Positions 11,401 through 20,179 of a DNA stretch of 64,000 bases are shown in pieces; position 1 is the first letter of the stretch; every line of letters starts with the position of its first letter. The stretch is from an uncultured Bacteroidales bacterium. GTDB lineage: Bacteria > Bacteroidota > Bacteroidia > Bacteroidales > FEN-979. The position numbers and the translations under genes were made by a program. Where the stretch lies: positions 1 through 64,000 of the forward strand of contig CAJBYO010000079.1 of the NCBI GenBank assembly GCA_903959905.1, given 5' to 3'. The notes beneath the pieces were generated by a model that was not told where the DNA came from, made no database searches, and saw only the letters and a list, made by a program, of their open reading frames with translations.

Positions 11401-14400
11401 ATGCGGCTTGATTTGTTCCAACCGGCACGCCGTTTTTGTACCACTGATACGTTGGTGTACCGCCATTTACCGCTGTTGCGGTAAACGAAACCGTTGTTCC
11501 CTGGCAAACATTCGTGGCACTGGCAGAAATTGCTACACTCACAGGAAGCGCAGGATTCACAACCATCTCAACCACATTTGACATGGCATTGACCGGGTTT
11601 GCACAGGCCACACTGGAGGTCAGTTGTGCAGAAATTCGGTCACCGTTCAGGGGTATGCAGGAATACTGGGTCGTGCCTGATCCGACAGGCAGGTCGTTTT
11701 TAAACCACTGAAATACAGGTGAACCGCCGTTTATACCGTTTGCAGTAAATGTAACAAGGGTTCCTTCGCACACATTATTCTGATCTGCTGATACAGTAAC
11801 CGAAACCGGTACCAGGTCATGAACAGTCATGACAACATTATTTGAGATGGCCGAAGCAGTTGTTACACAAGTCAGACTGGTAGTCATCTCCGCACGAACC
11901 TGGTCTCCATCAGCAGGAATACAGGTGTAGGAATCCTGGTTTGTTCCAACAGCAACATTGTTTTTGAACCACTGGAACGTCGGAGATCCTCCATTTACGG
12001 GAGTAGCTGTGAATGTTACCGGCAATCCGAGACAAACAGGATTTTGACTGGCTGAAATACCAACTGCCGGAACAAGCGGTTGATTAACAACCATGCTTAT
12101 ATAGTTTGAAACTGCGATGGAATTTACCACACAACCAAGGTCAGAAGTCATGACCACATGCACCAGGTCACCGTTCGATGGAATATAACTAAATGAAGGC
12201 TGGTTTGTTCCGGTTGAATTCAGGTTCACGAACCATTGAAAACCGGCATTGCCGCCGTTTACCGGTGTCGCTGTAAATGTGACAGGTGTTCCCTGGCAAA
12301 CAGGGTTCTGGTCAGCCGAAAGGCCTACATTTACGGGTACTGCGCTGGTCACAGCCATGGTAATGGTATTGGAATTTACCGTTGGCGATGTAACACAGGT
12401 GAGCCCCGACGTCAGGGTCACATATACCTGGTCGCCATTTACAGGCACGCAGGTAAAGGAGTCCTGGTTTGATCCCACGGATGTTCCGTTGAGATGCCAC
12501 TGGTAACCAGGCGTGCCGCCGTTGAGTGGAGTTGCTGTAAAAGTTACCGGTGTTCCCTCACACACACTGTTTTGATTCACGCCGATGGAAACGCCCGGTA
12601 TTACAGGGTTAGCGACCACCAAGGTAACTGTTTGCGAAGCTGCCGGACTGCCATAGGAACACGGAAGATTTGAAGATATGACCACATACACCTGGTCGCC
12701 ATTGGAGGGAATAAATCCGAATGTTGACTGGCCTGTTCCTGCTGGGTTTCCATTCTTATACCATTGATACACCGGGCTTGAACCTCCGTTTGACGGCATG
12801 GCAGTCAGAAGGACTGAACTGCCTGCACATATTTCGCCGGGAGGATTAGCCACAACGGCAACAGAAACCGCCTGTGATGTGTAAACGTTCATGGTAAGCA
12901 CATTGGAGGAAGCCGGGTTCCCTGTGGCACAGGATAACGCGGATGTCAGCACACATGTCACCTGGTCGCCATCGGCCGGGATGTATGAAAACACTGCACT
13001 GTTGGTTCCTGCATTGTTTCCGTTCACTTTCCACTGATATACCGGTGCGGCCCCGCCGTTTTCTGAACTAGCCGTGTAACTGACAGATGTTCCTGCACAC
13101 ACCTGGGATGCGGAACCCGAAATAGTCACATTGACAGGCAAATCAGTACTGACTACCATAACCACCTGGTTGGATATAACGGGAATTGAATTTGAACATG
13201 GATTATCGGAAATCAAATGGCAGGCAACCACATCACCGTTGGCCGGGATATATGTGAAGGAAGGCTGGTTGGCTCCGGCATTGTTCCCGTTCACCTTCCA
13301 TTGGAAAACCGGTGAATTTCCGGCATTGGCAAAGGAAGCCGTGATTGTGACAGCACTGCCGAGACACACCGGGTTTGCCGATGCCGCAATGCTTATGGCA
13401 GCCGGGATGGCTGAAGTAACTGCCATGGTAATGGCGTTGGAACTTGCCGGATTACCAATGGCACAGGAAAAGTCAGACGTAACCAGGCACTCAATGACAT
13501 CCCCGTTGGAAGGCGTGAAATTCAAAAACGGGCTGTTGGCTCCCACATTGATCCCGTTCACGCTCCACTGGAATACAGGCAGTATGCCTCCGTTCACAAC
13601 ATTGGCAGTGAACAAAACCGGTTGTCCCAGGCATACAGGATTTGCAGATGGAGCAATCGTCAGGCTCACAGGCAATTCGGTACTAACCGTCATAACGACC
13701 GGCAATGACTGTACAACAGGTGCATTGATACATGCCGCATTAGAGGTCATTTCACACAGAACCACATCGCCGTCAACCGGTGTCATGGTGTAAGTACGTA
13801 TACCCGTACCAGTATTCATTCCGTTTACTTTCCATTGATAGCCGGGATCTGAGCCCCCGTTAACCGGGGATGCGGTAAAGGTAACCGGGCTGCCCTGGCA
13901 GGTTGGGTTTTGCGAAGCTGTAACAGTTACGGCGGCAGATGCAGGTTGTACAACATTCATCACAATGGGATTGGATGTTGTGGGATTATTTGAAGGACAG
14001 GCAATATCTGAGGTCATCTGGCAAATCACAGTGTCACCGTTCACAGGCGTGTAGCTGAACAACGGGGAGTTACTGCCGGCATTTATTCCGTTGACTTTCC
14101 ACTGGTAAACCGGGGAACTGCCTCCGTTCACTCCTGTGGCCGTATATGAAACAGCCGTTCCGCTGCAAACCGGATTCCCCGAACTTACGATGGAAATGGC
14201 TGTCGGCATATTCGGTATAACGGTTGCCACAACGGGGGTTGCAAGAGCCGGGTTTCCGGTGGCACATGAAAAATCGGATGTCAGCTGGCAGTTTACATAA
14301 TCTCCCTGGGCAGGCACATGGGTATAGGTTGGTGCATTGGCCCCAACGTTGATGCCATTTACCATCCATTGGTATACAGGGTTGATGCCGCCATTGACCG

Positions 14401-17400
14401 GATTGGCCGTATAATCAACAAGTTGTCCCTGGCAAGATGGATTGGTGGAGGATGAAACCGAGATGCTGACAGGTAAACTGGCACTCACGGTCATATTCAC
14501 TGGTGGAGATGTTGCCGGGTTACCGGTTGTACATGACAATCCTGACGTTAGTTTACATGTAATTATATCACTGTTATTGGGAATGTAAGTGTATGTCTGG
14601 CTGTTTGATCCAACCGTTACCCCATTCACCTTCCACTGGTACTGGGGGGCCGCCCCACCATTAACGGGCACAGCCGTATAAGTAACGTAACTGTTCAGGC
14701 ATACCGGGTTTACCGATGGCAAAACTGAAATGCTGACAGGTTGTATCGCACTTACTGTCATGACTAAATGATTGGATGTTGCATTGAGGATAGTCGTGCA
14801 CATTGAATTTGATGTCATTTCGCAATTTACAATGTCCCCGTTCACTGGTGCATAGGAAAAAGTGTTGCTGTTGGTTCCGCTGTTCACCCCGTTAACTTTC
14901 CACTGGTACACCGGAGCCGTTCCGCCGTTGTAAGGGGTGGCTGTGAAAACGACGGCTGTTCCTGCACAAACCGGGTTGGCCGAGGGGGCAATGGAAACAC
15001 TTGCCGGGGCATTCGGGCTGACAATCATCACAACCTGGTTGGAATTGTAAGGGCTGCCCGACTTGCATTGCAAGTTGGAACTTACCCGGCAATATACAAC
15101 ATCACCGTTAACGGGTGTTATGGTATAGGTTGGTTGAGTAGCCCCGAACACAATCGTGCCATTTTTATACCAACGGTAGGTCGGATTCGTACCTCCATTC
15201 ACAACTGCAGTACTGAATGTAACAGAAGAACCAACGCAAACAGGGTTGGCAGAGGGAGTAACCGTGGCAGAAACTGGCAGGGTCGGATAAACCGTCATGT
15301 GGAGTTCGTTTGAAACTGCCGGATTCGGGGAGGCACAGGTTAAGGCTGATAACAAAGTACAGGTTACCACATCACCCACATTGGGCGGATATGAATAGGT
15401 GTAAACGTTGCTGTTATTGGCGGCAAGAATGCCATTGATTTTCCAGAGAAAACTTGCATTATTACCTGCATTGGTGGTTGTTGCGGTAAATTGGATCGGG
15501 GTGGAGGTCTGACAAATTGAATCTTTTTGGCTGACGATGGTAATGGTGACCGGCAACGAAGAATTGCCAATCATCACTATCGGTCCAGAGGTGGCAGGAT
15601 TGTTCGCCGTACAGGCTGCATTGGAGGTCATCACGCATGTTACTGTATCTCCATTGGCAGGGGGGTATGTGTAAACTGATGAATTGGTACCCACATTAAT
15701 GTGATTAATCTGCCATTGATAAACCGGGGAAGTCCCGCCATTAAACGGATCGGCCGTAAAGGTAACTGCGTTGCCAACACAGAATGGATTGGGGTTCGGA
15801 GTAATGGTAACGCTCACCGGCTGAACTGGCAAAACAACCATGTTTATGTTGTTTGATAGCATAGGGTTTCCTGCAGCGCAGTCAGCATTCGAAAGCACCT
15901 GGCAAACAACAACATCGCCGTTTACAGGTACATAAGTATAATCAGGACTGCTTGTGCCGACATTTACACAGTTCACAATCCACTGATAAACCGGTGCTGT
16001 CCCGCCATTCTGAACTGTTGCATTGAAGGTAACAGGACTTCCTGCACAGCAGGGGTTCAGCGATGCAATAATTGTCACGGCAACTGGTTGGGAAGGATCA
16101 ACCGTCAGTGTTATATCATTCGATACCACTGTTGGCGAAGAGGCACAGGAAAGGCTGGAACTTAGTGTGCAATTAACCACATCACCGTTGGCAGGAGTAT
16201 ATGTAAAAACAGCATTGTTAGTCCCTGTAGCGTTTCCGTTCACTTTCCAGACAAATACGGGGCTTTCACCTCCCCCGGAATGAGTAGCCGTGAAGGTAAC
16301 GGCCGTCCCCTGGCAAACATGACTGGAAGTGGACGCAATGGATACCGCTGCCGGAACCGGTGAGGAGGCCAGCATGGTCAACTGGTTTGAAGTGACCGGA
16401 TTGGGTCCGCTGATACAGGTGGCATTGGAAGTCAGTGAGCATTGAACAACATCGCCACCGGCCGGCGTATAGGAAAACAGAGTCGAATTCGTGCCGGCCC
16501 CTGCGCCGTTTACTTTCCACTGGTAAAAAGGTGCTGTACCTCCGTTGGTCGGGATTGCAGAAAAATTCACGGACGATCCTGTGCAAAATGGGTTCGTCAG
16601 GGTGGAAATCAACACCGCAGCTGGAATTGACGCACTGGTGCCCATTGTTACAGCATTTGAGTATGCAGGGCTCCCGCTGACGCATGCCATGTTTGAGGTC
16701 AGTTTGCAGGTAACAACATCTCCGGAGGCCGGATTGTACGTAAATGCGGGTGAATTGGTTCCGGCATTGGTGCCGTTGACCCTCCACTGGTAAACAGGAG
16801 TCGTACCGCCATTCACCACACTGGAACTGAATGTAACTCCTGCACCGGGGCACACAGGGTTGGCCGAGGCTGTAACCTGGATCCCTGCCGGTGTTTGATT
16901 GTTCCGTTTCATGGAAATGGCATTTGACTTGCAGGGATTGTTGATGGCACATACCAGGTTCGAAGTCATCTGGCAAGTCACAAAATCACCGTCCACCGGT
17001 GTATAGGTATACGTGGAATTTGTTGTCCCCACAGGCACACAGTTAACCTGCCATTGATACACGGGAATTGTTCCGCCATTGGCAGGTGTGGCGGAGAATG
17101 TCACTGAACTTCCTTCGCAGAATGGATTGGCAGAGGCAGCAATGCTGACAACAGGAATCAGTTCGGAACTGACTGTTTGCGTTAGCGGTGCAGAGGTAAC
17201 AACTTTATTTCCCGAATAACATAAGGCATTTGATGTGAGCCGACAGGTGAAAACATCCCCATTGGCCGGAATGTAAACAAGGGTGGCACTATTGGCCCCG
17301 ATAATACTGCTGTTTTTTTTCCACTGGTATGCCGGTGCCGATCCTCCGTTTGTGGGAAACGCGTGGTATGTGACCTGCGCACCGGTGCAGGAAGGATTGG

Positions 17401-19984
17401 TAACCGTGGAGATGGTGACGGTAACAGGCAGAACCTGCAGAACAACCATCGTTATGGCATTGGATGTGGCCGGGCTTCCGGTTGAACAACCCAGGCTGGA
17501 GGTCATCTTGCAGGTGATCACATTGCTGTTAACCGGTGAATATACCAGCGTATTCTGATTTGTCCCGGTAACAACACCGTCAACTTTCCATTGATAGGTC
17601 GGGGATAACCCCGGGTTAACACCTGTGGCTGTATATGTCACGGGTGATCCCAGGCACGAAGGATTGGCAGAGCTGATGATTGATACACTGACCGGCAGGA
17701 TCGGGCTTACGCTCATCAACACCTCGTTTGAACTGGCCGGATTGTTGGTCGCACACGACAGGTCGGATGTCACCCAGCAACGCACAAAGTCTCCCGATAA
17801 AGGAATGTATGTATAGGTCGGACTGTTGGTACCAACATCCAGCCCGTTTAATGTCCAAGCATAAACCGGGGATATTCCTCCGTTGACGACACTGGCTGTA
17901 AAAGTTACAGTCTGGCCAATGCAACTTGGATTTGCAGAAGGGGTTACGACCACACTTACCGGAACACCCACACTTGGAATAACGGTCATGGGAACAACAT
18001 TCGATACCGCCGGATTGCCTGAAACACAGGCCAGGTTTGAAGTCATGATGCATTTTACCTGGTCACCGTCCTGCGGTGAATAGGTGAACATGGAATTACT
18101 CGTACCTGCGTTTGTTCCGTTCACCTGCCACTGGTATGCCGGGGATGTTCCCCCGTTTGAGGGAATGGCAGTAAAAACAACCTGCATATTCTGACAAACT
18201 GTGCTCGCAGAAGGCACCACTGATAACGAGGCGGGCAGTTGCGGACTAACCGTCATGGTAACCTGGTTGGAAGCCACGGGTGTAGCTGGTGCACAGCTGG
18301 CATTTGACGTCATATAGCATACAACCTGGTCGCCGTTATTCGGTACAAATGTGCAGGTCGGGCTATTGGTTCCAGTAACAGTCCCATTCACACGCCATTC
18401 AAAAACCGGTGATGTGCCACCATTGAACACATTGGCCGACAGGGTGACCGGCGATGAAACACACACCGGATTTGCTGAAGCGGAAATTGACACACTGATC
18501 GGAATGTTTGGGGTTACCCCCATGGTAACCGTGTTGGAGACGGAAGGATTAACATCCGGGCAAATCAGGGATGAATAAAGTTTGCAGCTTACGGCATCGC
18601 CGTTCGCCGGAATAAATGAATATGTCGCACTGTTTGCACCAACCGGAAAACCGTTTAACATCCATTGATAAACCGGCGATCCGCCGCCATTCACAGGAGT
18701 TGCCGTAAAAGTTACCGGACTTCCCTGGCATACCGGGTTCACTGAAGCCTGGATACTCAAGCTTACCGGAACTACTGAGTTGACTGTCATGGTAACAGGT
18801 GATGAAACAGCAGGATTACCAACAGCGCACGATATATTGGAGGTGAGCTGGCAGGTAACGATATCCCCGCCCGCCGGAGTGTACGAAAATGTATTGAGGG
18901 TCGCCCCGGCAGGAATGTTATTGACCTTCCAGAGATATTGGGGTGAACTTCCACCGTTTACAGGCTGGGCTGTGAATACCACAGGGTTTCCCTGGCAGAC
19001 AGGGTTAACTGATGGAGTAATAGAAACAGCAACAGGATTGCTTTGTCCGACGGTCATGTTAACTGTATTTGAGACCACCGGGTTACCGGTAACACAGGAT
19101 GAGGAGGAAGTCATCTCGCATGCCACTGCATCACCGTTCAATGGTACCGCTGAAAATGACGGAGCATTTACGCCGGCATTGATGCCATTCACTTTCCACT
19201 GGTAAACAGGTATAGCTCCACCGTTTTGAGGTACCGCACTGAATGTTACGATGCTGCCTTCACAAACCGGGTTTGATGAAGGATAAATAAAAACCGCAGC
19301 CTGCTGCGATTGATTGATAATCATGGTAACAGGAGCAGAAACGACCGGTGAGGCCTGAATGCAGGGTGCATTTGAGGCCAGGGTGCACGTTACCACATCC
19401 CCGTTTGACGGAGAATATGAAAAAACAGGGTTATTCGCACCAACTGGCACGCCGTTGACCATCCACTGGAAAACTGGTGTTGACCCACCGTTTTGAACGG
19501 TTGCCGTAAAAGTCACAGAAGTACCATCACAAACCGGGTTATTATCGGGCATGATTGCTATTGCAGCATCTGCAATGGGAATCACATTTACATCAAGCGT
19601 TCCCGGTGATGATGCACTGCTGTACATTGCACTTATCTGGCGGTTTCCCGTTAACTCCCATGTAACTACAACACTGTTTGTCCCATTTCCTGAAATGATC
19701 GTCCCCCCCGGAGAAACAGTCCATTCATAATTTAACATTCCGGCCTCCGTGGCATATGACTGCTCCCCGGCGCCGATGCATACCGTATCTGGGCCTGTAA
19801 TAACCGGTATTACACCTGGCTGACCAATTGGGTTTACTATTGGGTTGGTGCCAGCCTGAACATCCAGGGAGACTGACATAAAACACAGTATAGCAAACAG
19901 ATAAAAGAAATAATGTCGATTGGAGGATGTTCCGGTCGTTTGGTTGGTTCTTGTAAATTTTCCCATGGAAAAGCAATTTTTCAT
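8420..19984 (-). CDS. Giant T9SS-secreted Ig-like repeat adhesin (3854 aa)
   Basis: An ATG at 19984 (a second Met at codon 7 is possible) gives a protein with a signal segment around residues 24-45 and a PKD-like domain near 60-135. About 39 tandem repeats of ~88-89 residues follow (about 140-3600). Then come another PKD-like segment, an Ig-like segment, and a C-terminal T9SS type A sorting domain of about 80 residues starting near FWVYPVPNDGHFTV and ending VVKKVLIYNR. The protein is predicted to cross the inner membrane by Sec and the outer membrane by the type IX system, ending up attached or released. Repeats 1-25 carry three cysteines; repeats 26-39 lose the middle one. It lies 195 bp downstream of the usher gene, with no TAnnTTTG box seen in between, so co-transcription is possible. 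Adhesion is inferred from architecture. Confidence 0.9.
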   Translation of the reverse strand: MKNCFSMGKFTRTNQTTGTSSNRHYFFYLFAILCFMSVSLDVQAGTNPIVNPIGQPGVIPVITGPDTVCIGAGEQSYATEAGMLNYEWTVSPGGTIISGNGTNSVVVTWELTGNRQISAMYSSASSPGTLDVNVIPIADAAIAIMPDNNPVCDGTSVTFTATVQNGGSTPVFQWMVNGVPVGANNPVFSYSPSNGDVVTCTLASNAPCIQASPVVSAPVTMIINQSQQAAVFIYPSSNPVCEGSIVTFSAVPQNGGAIPVYQWKVNGINAGVNAPSFSAVPLNGDAVACEMTSSSSCVTGNPVVSNTVNMTVGQSNPVAVSITPSVNPVCQGNPVVFTAQPVNGGSSPQYLWKVNNIPAGATLNTFSYTPAGGDIVTCQLTSNISCAVGNPAVSSPVTMTVNSVVPVSLSIQASVNPVCQGSPVTFTATPVNGGGSPVYQWMLNGFPVGANSATYSFIPANGDAVSCKLYSSLICPDVNPSVSNTVTMGVTPNIPISVSISASANPVCVSSPVTLSANVFNGGTSPVFEWRVNGTVTGTNSPTCTFVPNNGDQVVCYMTSNASCAPATPVASNQVTMTVSPQLPASLSVVPSASTVCQNMQVVFTAIPSNGGTSPAYQWQVNGTNAGTSNSMFTYSPQDGDQVKCIMTSNLACVSGNPAVSNVVPMTVIPSVGVPVSVVVTPSANPSCIGQTVTFTASVVNGGISPVYAWTLNGLDVGTNSPTYTYIPLSGDFVRCWVTSDLSCATNNPASSNEVLMSVSPILPVSVSIISSANPSCLGSPVTYTATGVNPGLSPTYQWKVDGVVTGTNQNTLVYSPVNSNVITCKMTSSLGCSTGSPATSNAITMVVLQVLPVTVTISTVTNPSCTGAQVTYHAFPTNGGSAPAYQWKKNSSIIGANSATLVYIPANGDVFTCRLTSNALCYSGNKVVTSAPLTQTVSSELIPVVSIAASANPFCEGSSVTFSATPANGGTIPVYQWQVNCVPVGTTNSTYTYTPVDGDFVTCQMTSNLVCAINNPCKSNAISMKRNNQTPAGIQVTASANPVCPGAGVTFSSSVVNGGTTPVYQWRVNGTNAGTNSPAFTYNPASGDVVTCKLTSNMACVSGSPAYSNAVTMGTSASIPAAVLISTLTNPFCTGSSVNFSAIPTNGGTAPFYQWKVNGAGAGTNSTLFSYTPAGGDVVQCSLTSNATCISGPNPVTSNQLTMLASSPVPAAVSIASTSSHVCQGTAVTFTATHSGGGESPVFVWKVNGNATGTNNAVFTYTPANGDVVNCTLSSSLSCASSPTVVSNDITLTVDPSQPVAVTIIASLNPCCAGSPVTFNATVQNGGTAPVYQWIVNCVNVGTSSPDYTYVPVNGDVVVCQVLSNADCAAGNPMLSNNINMVVLPVQPVSVTITPNPNPFCVGNAVTFTADPFNGGTSPVYQWQINHINVGTNSSVYTYPPANGDTVTCVMTSNAACTANNPATSGPIVMIGNSSLPVTITIVSQKDSICQTSTPIQFTATTTNAGNNASFLWKINGILAANNSNVYTYSYPPNVGDVVTCTLLSALTCASPNPAVSNELHMTVYPTLPVSATVTPSANPVCVGSSVTFSTAVVNGGTNPTYRWYKNGTIVFGATQPTYTITPVNGDVVYCRVSSNLQCKSGSPYNSNQVVMIVSPNAPASVSIAPSANPVCAGTAVVFTATPYNGGTAPVYQWKVNGVNSGTNSNTFSYAPVNGDIVNCEMTSNSMCTTILNATSNHLVMTVSAIQPVSISVLPSVNPVCLNSYVTYTAVPVNGGAAPQYQWKVNGVTVGSNSQTYTYIPNNSDIITCKLTSGLSCTTGNPATSPPVNMTVSASLPVSISVSSSTNPSCQGQLVDYTANPVNGGINPVYQWMVNGINVGANAPTYTHVPAQGDYVNCQLTSDFSCATGNPALATPVVATVIPNMPTAISIVSSGNPVCSGTAVSYTATGVNGGSSPVYQWKVNGINAGSNSPLFSYTPVNGDTVICQMTSDIACPSNNPTTSNPIVMNVVQPASAAVTVTASQNPTCQGSPVTFTASPVNGGSDPGYQWKVNGMNTGTGIRTYTMTPVDGDVVLCEMTSNAACINAPVVQSLPVVMTVSTELPVSLTIAPSANPVCLGQPVLFTANVVNGGILPVFQWSVNGINVGANSPFLNFTPSNGDVIECLVTSDFSCAIGNPASSNAITMAVTSAIPAAISIAASANPVCLGSAVTITASFANAGNSPVFQWKVNGNNAGANQPSFTYIPANGDVVACHLISDNPCSNSIPVISNQVVMVVSTDLPVNVTISGSASQVCAGTSVSYTASSENGGAAPVYQWKVNGNNAGTNSAVFSYIPADGDQVTCVLTSALSCATGNPASSNVLTMNVYTSQAVSVAVVANPPGEICAGSSVLLTAMPSNGGSSPVYQWYKNGNPAGTGQSTFGFIPSNGDQVYVVISSNLPCSYGSPAASQTVTLVVANPVIPGVSIGVNQNSVCEGTPVTFTATPLNGGTPGYQWHLNGTSVGSNQDSFTCVPVNGDQVYVTLTSGLTCVTSPTVNSNTITMAVTSAVPVNVGLSADQNPVCQGTPVTFTATPVNGGNAGFQWFVNLNSTGTNQPSFSYIPSNGDLVHVVMTSDLGCVVNSIAVSNYISMVVNQPLVPAVGISASQNPVCLGLPVTFTATPVNGGSPTFQWFKNNVAVGTNQDSYTCIPADGDQVRAEMTTSLTCVTTASAISNNVVMTVHDLVPVSVTVSADQNNVCEGTLVTFTANGINGGSPVFQWFKNDLPVGSGTTQYSCIPLNGDRISAQLTSSVACANPVNAMSNVVEMVVNPALPVSVAISASATNVCQGTTVSFTATAVNGGTPTYQWYKNGVPVGTNQAAYSYIPANGDVIHVEMTSGLTCVINPSAISNSITMLVNQPLVVSVNNTVSQNPVCQGTAVTFTATPVNGGTPAYQWYRNNLPVGINQDTYSYIPADGDQVRVEITSGLWCVVAPTVTSNTIVMSVGTLMPVSVAVSASQNNVCQGTSVTFTATGINGGSPVYAWFKNGLAVGTNNAQYTYNPANGDQVYVEMTSTITCPTPATATSNVVAMMVNAPLPVSVSIVSDNNNVCAGTSVTYTATPVNGGTPTYQWYKNSVAVGSNQPVYSCVPLNGDAIHVEMTSSLACVTNSLAASNIILTTVNQPVPVSVTVSVNQNPVCAGTEVMFTASAVNGGSPTYQWYKNNIPVGFNQNVYSCFPADGDMVYVEMSSSLSCISAPVVTSNTISMTVNPLLPVSVTVTESQNNVCEGTAVVFEAVGINGGNAVYQWYKNGLAVGTNSTQYSCVPINGDQVYVGMTSDLTCISPVTAVSNVVTMDVNTAVAVEVSVSSDTNNVCAGTLVTFTATPVNGGVPVYQWYRNGSPAGTNQPVFACVPENGDEIHVELTTGLTCVINTIAISNSVIMVVNQPVPVAVNILASQNPVCQGSEVTFNAAPVNGGTPVYQWFKNGVPVGGNLSNYSCIPANGDEVHVKMTTSLTCVMAPVAWSDTIKITVNAPLTIGVSVISDKNEVCQGTPVSLTALPVNGGIAHYQWYNNDVAAGEDSSKYSFVPVSGDRVYVKMTTSLACVNATNVTSNTITPLVKSFPAAATAISGPAAVCAGTQGVVYSVLPVAGATDYTWIVPAGMTVVSGSNESSVTVDFNGNSLAGGINVYGNNACGSGPSSPSMAVAVNPVPVAPVITREWNTFTSSVASGNQWYFEGTAIPDSTGQTISPELTGWYWSVVSQNGCNSDTSNHIYYDGFFPGPVTDKPGFWVYPVPNDGHFTVAISLPAEDVFDITVFNSLGMQIFEIPGIVVKNKFKRMVDLRPRLPKGLFTVVFKCDDYQVVKKVLIYNR
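9180..19567 (-). repeat. 39 tandem Ig-like repeats of ~266 bp
   Basis: Counting the NPVC-like core in the translation gives 39 units in about 10.39 kb (266 bp each). The consensus is SVxxxxSxNPVCxGxxVTF, then VNGG, YQW, NGD, then C and SN. It belongs to the same family as the array at 1-7975. Confidence 0.9.
9440..12600 (-). repeat. Higher-order three-unit (A-B-C) repeat, period ~790 bp
   Basis: Repeats 27-38 fall into three alternating types. Type A has TGINGG and ends SNVV. Type B has GTNQ and a VNQP linker. Type C has NQNP/SQNP, NNxPVG and ADGD. The order from repeat 28 is B C A B C A B C A B C. Equivalent B-unit sites at 11431 and 10638 are 793 bp apart. This shows amplification of a three-domain block rather than single units. 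Confidence 0.75.
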
Positions 19985-20179
19985 TATTACTTGTAAATCA
20001 CTATTTTATTCTTTTCTCTTATTTATTAGTATTATAGAGAAGTATAGATAGTTTAATTACATTAAGGGTAAATGTACAGAGATTATACAAGTGCAGCAAT
20101 TGTGTTTATCCATAACGGAAAACTACGGAAAGCCATAAAGGAAAATAGCGGATTGCAGTAAGCAGCTAAAACTGTATTG
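19985..20179. other. AT-rich spacer between usher and giant adhesin genes
   Basis: 195 bp, AT-rich, without a credible reading frame. I found no CAAAnnTA (minus-strand TAnnTTTG) box and no strong hairpin, so it gives no sign of either a promoter or a terminator. Confidence 0.5.

Noticed and set aside
8469..19205. Plus-strand frames across the 3854-residue gene
   Set aside because: Same cause: the minus-strand frame is open over 11.5 kb with a signal peptide and sorting domain, and the plus frames have none.
1..19567. CRISPR-like periodicity
   Set aside because: The period is ~266 bp with diverged units that are translated in one frame; no short identical repeats with unique spacers.
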